DNA from: Clostridia bacterium
Lineage (GTDB): Bacteria; Bacillota_A; Clostridia; Christensenellales; Aristaeellaceae
Direction of reading: 5' to 3'
DNA length: 17,386 nucleotides
Assembly: GCA_017517815.1 (NCBI GenBank)
Contig: JAFWYA010000026.1
Location: 1 to 17,386 of the forward strand
Under the pieces are notes generated by a model. The model did no database searches, was not told where the DNA came from, and saw only the letters and a list, made by a program, of their open reading frames with translations. Below are positions 1 to 6,800 of this stretch, one piece after another. Made by a program: the position numbers and the translations under genes. The number at the start of each line of letters is the position of its first letter. The first letter of the stretch is position 1.

Positions 1-843
1 AAGGTCGATGATTGCCTCATGTGTACCCTCGACAAAATACTGCGGCAATTCACCTGTGTTCACTCTGCGGCGTTTTGTCAAATGGTCTTCGATAAAGGTT
101 TTCTGAAGAAGCAAATCGCCCACATACCTTTCATTCGTCAGAATATACGCAACGGTATTCTTGTACCAGATGTTCCCCTCTGGAGCACGTACTCCCAGCT
201 GCTGTAAATGATTGATGATGGCTTCCATGCCATTTCCGAGCAAATAGAGCCGAAAAATGTATCGAACAACACGCGCTTCTGGCTCATGGATTTCAAGCCT
301 TCCGTTGCACATGCGGTAGCCGTATGTTTTAAACCATGTAGGCTCGCCCTGCTTGAACTGATTTCGGATTCGCCACTTGCAGTTTTCCGAAACACTTCTG
401 CTTTCTTCTTGCGCATAGGAGGCAAGGATGGTAAGCATCAGCTCGCCATCGCCGCTGAGACTATGCAGGTTCTGCTCTTCGAAAAAAACGTCCACCTCCA
501 GCGATTTAAGCTCTCTAACGGTGTTAAGCAACATCACCGTGTTACGAGCAAATCGGGAGATGGACTTTGTGATGATCATATCAACTTTTCCGCTTCTGCA
601 ATCGTGCAGTAAGCGCTGAAACCCTTCTCTGGTTTCTTTTGTTCCGGTAACCGCTTCGTCTGAGTACACACCTACGTATTGCCAGCCAGATTGTTTCTGG
701 ATCAAGTCGCTATAGTAGCTGATCTGAGCTGATAACGAGTGCATCATAGCATCTTTGCCACAGGAAACGCGTGTGTAAGCAGCCACTCGTTTTTTGCGTG
801 CCAGCTTTGGCAGAGTGGGTACCTGTGTTATGGTACGTTCCAT
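1..843 (-). CDS. Large serine recombinase, C-terminus cut off by window edge
   Basis: Site-specific DNA recombinase of the serine (resolvase/invertase) superfamily, the likely integrase/excisionase of the element. The 281 visible residues start at the ATG at 841-843. The N-terminal catalytic domain has the Y-x-R-V-S motif with the presumed nucleophile Ser27, and the conserved basic motif S-I-S-R-F-A-R-N around residues 94-101 (Arg97, Arg100), followed by E-E-Q-N at 122-125. Residues about 160-260 match the 'recombinase' DNA-binding domain typical of large serine integrases (W-Y-K-N-T-V-A-Y-I-L-T-N-E-R-Y-V-G-D around 226-243). The zinc-ribbon and coiled-coil tail would lie beyond position 1. 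The start overlaps the stop of the upstream small gene by one base (TAATG), and its ribosome site (AAGGGGG) lies inside that gene, suggesting translational coupling. Family assignment is firm; whether it is the prophage integrase or an invertase cannot be settled without the attachment site. Confidence 0.93.
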   Translation of the reverse strand, partial: MERTITQVPTLPKLARKKRVAAYTRVSCGKDAMMHSLSAQISYYSDLIQKQSGWQYVGVYSDEAVTGTKETREGFQRLLHDCRSGKVDMIITKSISRFARNTVMLLNTVRELKSLEVDVFFEEQNLHSLSGDGELMLTILASYAQEESRSVSENCKWRIRNQFKQGEPTWFKTYGYRMCNGRLEIHEPEARVVRYIFRLYLLGNGMEAIINHLQQLGVRAPEGNIWYKNTVAYILTNERYVGDLLLQKTFIEDHLTKRRRVNTGELPQYFVEGTHEAIIDL

Positions 844-1052
844 TATGTCACCCCCTTGTGGTGTGACATATTAACTCTGACTTCCTCACATAGCAAGTCT
901 ATGTCACGGAAAATACTATTAGAAGAAATGCCGTATTTCGCAAGCAGTATGCCATCAATTGTGGCATACTCACGCGCAGATATCAGACCGCGCGAAAGCA
1001 TCTGTTTGGCCTGAACCATGGCAGAATAATACGAAGTTATCTGCTTATACAT
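843..1052 (-). CDS. SHOCT-like small protein coupled to the recombinase
   Basis: A 69-residue protein, predicted helical. Residues about 18-48 have the short C-terminal-domain (SHOCT) style pattern: L-x-x-G-L-I-S-x-x-E-Y-x-x-I followed by L-A-K-Y-G-I-S-S-N-S-I-F-R. Similar small proteins recur next to serine recombinases in clostridial mobile elements, from memory of the family; their molecular role is not established. The gene overlaps the upstream HTH/zinc gene by 8 bases and the recombinase by one base, and AAGGAG lies about 10 bases before its ATG, inside the upstream gene. This packing implies co-translation with the recombinase and makes it a candidate accessory or directionality factor, which is inference only. 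Confidence 0.8.
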   Translation of the reverse strand: MYKQITSYYSAMVQAKQMLSRGLISAREYATIDGILLAKYGISSNSIFRDIDLLCEEVRVNMSHHKGVT

Positions 1053-1449
1053 CGCTCTTTCGCTCCTTCCCGAAGCGATTCATAATATAGCAGGCGTGCG
1101 AGCAATACTTCTGATTCTGTTTGGCATAGCTAATGAATTCTCGCCCGCAGAAGATGCAAGTTGACCGTTTTGCCGTTTTTCGCCTAACAAGCTCTCTGTG
1201 TGCATTCCACCATGCCATTCGGCATTTATCTGAGCAAAAACGCTTATGCTTTCTGCCCGGGATCACCGGGATTTGCTCGCCGCACTGTTCGCAGAGACAT
1301 ATATTACCTTTGACCATTTGCTGGATTTGGTTCCGGTAGCACCACGATTTTACCGTCCCAACCGGCAGGCACAGTTCCTTTGCAATTGCGCCAATGGAGA
1401 GCCCTTGCTGGCGAAGGATGCGAATCTTCATCTTTTCTTCACTGTTCAT
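1045..1449 (-). CDS. HTH protein with two zinc-finger-like Cys clusters
   Basis: A 134-residue putative DNA-binding protein at the head of the recombinase operon. Residues about 8-40 form a helix-turn-helix of the sigma-70 region 4 / Hin type (I-R-x-L-R-Q-Q-G-L-S-I-G-A-I-A-K-E-L, then G-T-V-K-S-W). Two treble-clef-like metal sites follow: C53-x2-C56 with C72-x3-C76, and C98-x2-C101 with C116-x3-C120. The W-W-N and R-F-G segments match a protein type often annotated as 'sigma-70 family' in clostridial mobile elements beside recombinases (established context, recalled). The ATG at 1447-1449 follows AAGGTGAG at good spacing. The gene overlaps the next by 8 bases. It may regulate the recombinase or help it find DNA; true sigma activity is doubtful because no region 2 is present. 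Confidence 0.82.
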   Translation of the reverse strand: MNSEEKMKIRILRQQGLSIGAIAKELCLPVGTVKSWCYRNQIQQMVKGNICLCEQCGEQIPVIPGRKHKRFCSDKCRMAWWNAHRELVRRKTAKRSTCIFCGREFISYAKQNQKYCSHACYIMNRFGKERKSDV

Positions 1450-1473
1450 ATTCTCACCTTAGCTGCACACATA

Positions 1474-1501
1474 CAAAGGCCCGCCGTACATTACGGCGGG
1501 C
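1474..1501 (-). terminator. Terminator-like hairpin after the endolysin gene
   Basis: A perfect 10-bp GC-rich inverted repeat (GCCCGCCGTA at 1479-1488, TACGGCGGGC at 1492-1501) with a 3-base loop. Read on the minus strand it is followed by CTTTGT, a short, imperfect U tract. It lies between the endolysin stop (1515) and the HTH/zinc gene start (1449), so it should separate the lysis genes from the recombinase operon, at least partly. Confidence 0.7.
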
Positions 1502-1514
1502 GCAAGAACACAGA

Positions 1515-2579
1515 TCAAATAAACCTTGCATATTCTCCGGACACCCAGCCAACCTTGCCGCAGCACTCGATGGCATGCCAACCGTTTTGTGCTGTGGCAA
1601 TGTGGGCAAAGGTACTTCCCGGCAACGCGGATGTGATGCGAGCATAGCTGGTACTATTGCCACAACGGATGTTCACTTTTCCCCCATCGGATACAATGAC
1701 AACAGAGGAACGGGACGTAGCTACAGGCTGCTCTTCCTGTTCAGTTTCAGCATCAGCAAGAGCGTCCATGAGCGCTGAATGAGTACGATCGCCATACTTG
1801 CCGTCCTGCTCTAATCCTTCATCTTTCTGCAAACGCTTCAAAGCCTTCTCGGTTTCATCGCCAAAATCACCATCAGCGCCATATCGAGGCAGAGGATATC
1901 CAAGCTCAATCAGATGCTCCTGGAGCGTTCTAACATCTTCGCCTTCCATCCCCTTCTGCAAAAGCCTACTGCCAAGCGAAACATCAAGAACGGTCGGTGC
2001 GGACAGTTCCTTGCCATTTCCATAATCCAAGAAGGGAAGTTCATACCAATAAAGCCAATCACGCTCAGCCACTTTTGTTTTGACACAGCCTGAAGCGAAG
2101 TTTCGCCACTCAACAGCATAGCCATTGCCGATGTAGAAGCCAACGTGACCTTCTTTGTGAAGCGCAAGTCCCACAATCTCAGGTAGTGTAGTAATGCCGC
2201 CCCAGGCACAACCCTTGCTTTTGGCATAGGAGAACATGCTGTTGGCGCCTTTGTCAGGACAGTTGTTAGTGCCGTATTTGTTGTCAATCGTTCCTTCCTC
2301 GCCAATGCTGTCCAGCATAGCCTGCCCACCGTCTGTCCACGCATATCCTTTTGCAGCTCCAATGCAGTCGCAGACAACAGCACGATTGGCAATGTCCTGC
2401 TTATACTGACTAGTACGACTGGCTCCATAGTGCGAGGGATATTGTTCTGTTTTGCGCTTCAGCAGGCTGGTTGTGGCTTTATATCCGCAGGTGCCAAACC
2501 AGTAAGGTTGGCCAATCATCTGCTCACAAAATGCGGCAAAGTGCTCATTCGTAAAGGGAGTATTTTTCCGATCAGACAT
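1515..2579 (-). CDS. Endolysin: Cys peptidase (NlpC/P60-like) + PG-binding + SH3
   Basis: A 354-residue peptidoglycan hydrolase for host lysis. Residues 1-190 look like an NlpC/P60-type cysteine peptidase: D71-C72 in C-D-C-I-G is the likely nucleophile and His145 in G-H-V-G-F-Y-I-G the likely base. Residues about 203-272 are a PG_binding_1 domain (G-M-E-G-E-D-V-R-T-L-Q-E-H-L, then G-D-F-G-D-E-T-E-K-A-L). Residues about 291-354 are a bacterial SH3 cell-wall-binding domain ending W-V-S-G-E-Y-A-R-F-I. The reading frame is open further upstream to 2618, but the ATG at 2577-2579 has a strong GAAGGAG about seven bases before it, so that start was chosen. There is no signal peptide, consistent with holin-dependent export. 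It lies directly downstream of the holin gene. Confidence 0.9.
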   Translation of the reverse strand: MSDRKNTPFTNEHFAAFCEQMIGQPYWFGTCGYKATTSLLKRKTEQYPSHYGASRTSQYKQDIANRAVVCDCIGAAKGYAWTDGGQAMLDSIGEEGTIDNKYGTNNCPDKGANSMFSYAKSKGCAWGGITTLPEIVGLALHKEGHVGFYIGNGYAVEWRNFASGCVKTKVAERDWLYWYELPFLDYGNGKELSAPTVLDVSLGSRLLQKGMEGEDVRTLQEHLIELGYPLPRYGADGDFGDETEKALKRLQKDEGLEQDGKYGDRTHSALMDALADAETEQEEQPVATSRSSVVIVSDGGKVNIRCGNSTSYARITSALPGSTFAHIATAQNGWHAIECCGKVGWVSGEYARFI

Positions 2580-2589
2580 TGCTTTCTCC

Positions 2590-2631
2590 TTCAAAAAAAG
2601 AAAAGTGGGCTGTAGCAAAACGCCGCAGCCC
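2590..2631 (-). terminator. Terminator-like hairpin between holin and endolysin
   Basis: Read on the minus strand, GGGCTG (2626-2631) pairs with CAGCCC (2607-2612), with a few further inner pairs and a loop GTTTT, followed by ACTTTTC and a run of seven T. The T run ends just before the endolysin ribosome site. It has the look of an intrinsic terminator or attenuator, yet holin and endolysin should be co-expressed, so its strength is doubtful. Confidence 0.55.
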
Positions 2632-2650
2632 GGAGGTTACAGTTCAGCCA

Positions 2651-3094
2651 TCAGGCTTCAGGCGGTTTTTCTTCATTCAGTTTTTCACGGTCATGAAGCT
2701 GCTCCAGAACACCCTTCATCCTTTCAGGGATAGGCAGTCCTAGATGCGCAGCGTTTTCAAGCAAGGAAACACCCTCATTGCTCAGGTAGAAACAGATCAC
2801 GGCGCTTCGGAGCGTTTCGCCGCTGCCCGTTACGTGCAAATCTACAATATGAGCGACACCCACCAACATGACGATGAGCATTTTCTTCATCAGGCCCTTG
2901 AAACCCACAGAACTAGAGAGCTTCTTGTCAGCAATAGCACACATAAGACCTGTGATGTAGTCAGTGGCCATGAAGATGATCAGCGCCGTCAGCAAACCGT
3001 CCACCCCTCCAACAAAGTAACCGAATAAACCGCCCAGGGCCGTGATCGCCATCTGTACCTTGGCCCAGATGATATCAATGGAAAAGTCACGCAT
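2651..3094 (-). CDS. Phage holin (phi29/Cph1-type toxin-secretion holin family)
   Basis: A 147-residue inner-membrane protein that should make the lethal membrane lesion releasing or activating the endolysin. Residues 10-35 and 35-52 form hydrophobic segments (I-T-A-L-G-G-L-F-G-Y-F-V-G-G and L-L-T-A-L-I-I-F-M-A-T-D-Y-I-T-G), a third spans about 68-85 (M-L-I-V-M-L-V-G-V-A-H-I-V-D) and a fourth, weaker one about 96-107. The D-Y-I-T-G motif, the lysine-rich G-F-K-G-L-M-K-K and the N-E-G-V-S-L-L-E-N segment are typical of the phage_holin_4 (toxin secretion/phage lysis holin) family. The charged C-terminal tail is also usual. ATG at 3092-3094 with AGGAGG nine bases upstream. The gene sits between the tail-associated carbohydrate-binding gene and the endolysin, the normal place for a holin. 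Confidence 0.92.
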   Translation of the reverse strand: MRDFSIDIIWAKVQMAITALGGLFGYFVGGVDGLLTALIIFMATDYITGLMCAIADKKLSSSVGFKGLMKKMLIVMLVGVAHIVDLHVTGSGETLRSAVICFYLSNEGVSLLENAAHLGLPIPERMKGVLEQLHDREKLNEEKPPEA

Positions 3095-3121
3095 TTTTCT
3101 TGTCCTCCTATGTTTTGATAT

Positions 3122-3150
3122 AGCAAAAGCCGTCCTGCACGAACGGCTTT
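3122..3150 (-). terminator. Terminator-like hairpin overlapping the stop codon of the CBM gene
   Basis: On the minus strand AAAGCCGT (3143-3150) pairs with ACGGCTTT (3126-3133) around a 9-base loop, followed by TGCTA. The stem begins within the TAA stop (3149-3151) of the upstream gene. T-flanked stem and position before the holin ribosome site fit an intrinsic terminator, but the T tract is short. Confidence 0.5.
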
Positions 3151-3823
3151 ATACTTCATTTGTTGTTACTTCCCGCCAGAGAGTCGTAGCTGCGGACGGT
3201 TCCCAGCCTTCCTGTGAGGTATGGCCAAGTACGCAGATGTATTTCTTGCCTTCTTCGTTGGGGTAGGACACCTCATCATCAATAATGTAGTCAATTCCGG
3301 TAGCCCAAACCCGGACAGCCTCCTCGTGGACCACTTCCACCTTCCGCCAAAGCGCCGGGACCAGATCAGGCTCCCAGCCGCTTTGGGTCGTATGAGGCTG
3401 TAAGCAACGCCACAGGCTGTTGTTGTGTGAATAAACATCGCCTGCTTTCACATTCAATCCAGCACGCCAATGCCTTCCGTCCAGCGCCGACTGCACAGAG
3501 AGCAATTCCTCATCGGTAATGCGACCATCCTCTACGGCTTGTCGAAGAAGAAGTCCAAGGACGTTTGGCAAAGCCTCTTCCGCAGATACAGAAACAAACG
3601 ACTCAAGCGGCAACGCCTCCATGAGCAGATCTGTATCCAACTCCTGTCCTTCCACTACATTGATTGTGTCAGGAAGGATCACAACTTGTGCGTTGGTAAT
3701 GCCAGTCATCTGGAACGCCTCACCTGTAAGCTGGTATTGGGTTTCCGTCTGCCTTTTGGCAGCAAGAAAAGAGGAGCGGATGACCGTTTGCACCCGCCCC
3801 TGAAAAGGGATCACAATATTCAT
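3149..3823 (-). CDS. Tail-associated protein with two CBM5/12-like modules
   Basis: A 224-residue protein directly downstream of the tail-tip gene (stop of that gene 12 bases before). Residues 1-110 are unassigned apart from an acidic helical stretch around 60-110 resembling short phage proteins with an 'I-T-D-E-E-L' segment. Residues about 119-161 and 171-218 are two copies of a carbohydrate-binding module of the CBM5/12 (chitin-binding-like) kind: W-x-x-G-x-x-V-x-x-G-D-V-Y then W-R-C-L-Q-P-H-T-T-Q-S-G-W-E-P...L-W, and again W-A-T-G...D-E-V-S-Y then Y-I-C-V-L-G-H-T-S-Q-E-G-W-E-P...L-W. Likely an accessory adhesin that binds cell-surface glycans. The frame is open upstream into the tail gene, but ATG at 3821-3823 preceded by AGGAGG is the clear start. 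Confidence 0.85.
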   Translation of the reverse strand: MNIVIPFQGRVQTVIRSSFLAAKRQTETQYQLTGEAFQMTGITNAQVVILPDTINVVEGQELDTDLLMEALPLESFVSVSAEEALPNVLGLLLRQAVEDGRITDEELLSVQSALDGRHWRAGLNVKAGDVYSHNNSLWRCLQPHTTQSGWEPDLVPALWRKVEVVHEEAVRVWATGIDYIIDDEVSYPNEEGKKYICVLGHTSQEGWEPSAATTLWREVTTNEV

Positions 3824-3834
3824 TTTTCCTCCTG

Positions 3835-6800
3835 TTAGCCGCTGTGAACGACAGTCAAATAAGGGATATAAGCATCGGCAGCGTCCGTACCGCTGATACG
3901 CAGGTAGTTTTCCGAGTAAGATGAACCGCCAAAATTGTAAGGCGGTTCCCATAAGCAGATCCCGCCATACGAACCGCTGACCAAACCTGTTATAACAGAA
4001 GTCGGGATGCTGAATGTCACCTGCTGATCTCGCCCTATTGTACCGAGAGCGCCAAAATTCGCCTTAATGGTTGCACTTCCACTAGCCAGCGTATTGGTAA
4101 TGGCATAGAGGTACACGGTTCTCGCGCTGAATGAACCGTTGCCGGGTTTACGATGAAGCGTCAGCGTAGCAGAGCGGATCGTCTTGCCAGAAAGAAGGGT
4201 TTTCAGGGTATTAAACCAGATACAGCCATAGTTCCAGCTCAAGGAGGTAGAGTATCCGTAGTCTGAATACACTCCCTGTACCGCATCTAATGTATCTGAG
4301 CGCCACCCGCCCTGGTATGTTCTTGTAAGCGATGCCTTGATGACGGAAGTTTGATCCGGCAAAACCGCAGGCGTAGCCGTACCATAGTCAATGGACGTTC
4401 CACTGCTGAAATACTGCGCTGCGCTTACTGTGGCCGTACTGCCACCGGGGATCGTGCCGTTTGCAAACACAAGTCCGCCAATGAAATAGAAAAGCCACGA
4501 TGAACAGGAGCCAAAACAGCTGGACAGATAGCACGACGCCTGATAACCGCTGATTCCAAGCGAAGTATTGTAGATGCCAACAGCCATCAGGAACAGTGTG
4601 CTTGCCTTTACTGAGAAAGTCGCATAATCAATACCTGCTGCATCCAGCGTTACATTGTTGAACTCTACATAGTGGCAGAACTTGCACTCCACCTGAAATG
4701 GGTTCGTGTCATTGGTGGGATCATCCACCAAGCGTCCCTCTTTCAAGGTAAAGCACATGAACTGAATGTAAGCAGAGCACGCTGTTATGGTCATGTACCC
4801 ATATACCGTACACGAATCATAATAAGAGCCAATGAACAGCTTTCCCGGACCGCTGATTCCCTGCAGAGCAATCGTGGTGCTTTCGTAAAGCACAGCACCT
4901 GCAGGAAGCCGAATCGTCACATCATACGACAGATACTTATTGTTGACGGCATTGCAGGCTTCAGCAAGAGAACGGAAGTAGGTATCGCTGCTACCGATGT
5001 AACTTGGTTGGACATAAAGCATGTTGGGACCACAATAGGATCCTGCCACGCTTGGCGACATAATTTGCTGCGCATGCAATTCAGTAAAACCGACTCTGCC
5101 GTTTGCGGACATTTCCATGAGAATATTCTCATTGTTGGACGGATCAAGCAGCTGCAACAGAAACTCTTCAGTGGTGATCTTTACATTATTCGCTCCGATA
5201 TAGATACCGCTGGTTTTCACTTCTTCGGCTGCAACCGCAACCCAAGTAGAACCTGTCCACCGCCTCAGCACGGGGGGCGTAACAGACAGATCCAACCACA
5301 GCATGTTTGCATACTTTGTGGTGGGGGCCGCGCTGCTGCGATACACTTTTTCGGTGTTATAGGTTGAGGTATTCACCTTTAAACTGATCTGCGAACTATG
5401 TTGACTGATTGTGGATTCAGCATTGGTCAGACGGTTATTCATGTAATATCCGTCCTCAACTGCAGGCGTCCAGTTGTTAAGCGCAGTTCCTACTTCAAGC
5501 ATCACATTTTTGATGTTGATTGTACCTGTAGCACCCTCAAGCTCTTCAACACCAATATTGAAAGAAGAAATGGAGCGTGGACCCAACGCACTCATATCAA
5601 TGTCCCGAATCCACATTCGCGTCCAGTACGTATCGGTATCCTTGAAATACGAGTCGCTCGTTCTCAGATAAATCGGATAAATAGTATTCGACCACACATT
5701 GTTCTCATTATAGTAATAGTACCTGATGCCAAATCCAAAGTAGCGTCCTTCCGAGTCTGTCGTTGCGACACCAGTACGTTTGATGTCAAAGCTCAATCTG
5801 AGATTCTTACCCCCACTTGACATCGTAAAGAACTGGCTGGACAAGGAATATCCTCTTGTTTTGGAGGTGGTAACGGTTGAACCGTTCATTAAGTACAGAT
5901 CCTGAAAAACAACCTCAGGATACGAGGACTGAATGTAGTTACGCTCTTTCGCCTGATCGGCAATGTAGACCGATGAGGACTTCACGGTTGTAGCCAGCTG
6001 ATCAGGCTGAAGCTTCATCTCTGCATTAGAAACTCTGGTTGAAAGCGCATTTGTAACCGTTTTATCCGCTTTCATGGCAATGGCGGCATTGGTCTGTTCT
6101 ATGGCCGTGGCCATTTCCTCGCGGACATTTCCAGCTTCGACGTATGCCTCGTAAGCAACCTGAGATAAAGGCTTGAAGTCTCCGTCAACAAAACGATACA
6201 TCGGATGCTCTGGGTAGAGAATCATGTTATAGGCGCTGGTTAAGAGACCAAGTGCTATATAGGTGTATTCATCCTCTCCTTCCGGCTCCTGCCAAAGAAG
6301 AAAGTCGTCTGCCGGCGTAAAGAAATTGTTGCTGAGCGTACCAACAATATAGACCATTCGATAAGCTATTCCATTAAAATCGGGAACAGTATTTCGAAGA
6401 TAACAGCTTGAATAAGCCATATAGCAATTATTCGTACTGGACCCGGCGTTGACGCTTGCAGTTGACCATAGAATCGGTCGCGTCAGATCAAAGGTTACGC
6501 CTGCCGCAAGATTGAAATATCCAGAGGCATCTCCTACAACAATTCTCGACGGACCAATTGCTGCTTTGGCCTTGATATTTGCCGCTACCCTGATCCTGTC
6601 GTATGTATCAGAATTATAGTTCGCATCTGCCCACCAGCCTTTTGCAATCGTATTCGTGTAAAACTGCGCATTTTCCCGGTAGGTCAGATGAAGAATATTT
6701 CCAGCAGAATACTGTGTCCCCAACCTTGTACTCTGGCTGTAGTAGCATGCAATCGCTCCCGTAGTTTCACCATTACCGAGTGTAAGATTAAGCGTTACAT

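Noticed and set aside
1045..1449. True sigma factor
   Set aside because: Only a single HTH resembling region 4 is present, with no region 2 or -10 recognition helix; the rest is zinc-finger-like.
1910..2428. 172-codon minus-strand frame inside the endolysin gene
   Set aside because: It is an alternative frame of a gene with clear domains; no ribosome site at its start.
4672..5367. 231-codon open frame on the plus strand
   Set aside because: It lies wholly antisense to the tail-tip gene, has no ribosome site or recognisable motif, and its Cys/His/Arg-rich translation is typical of a shadow frame.
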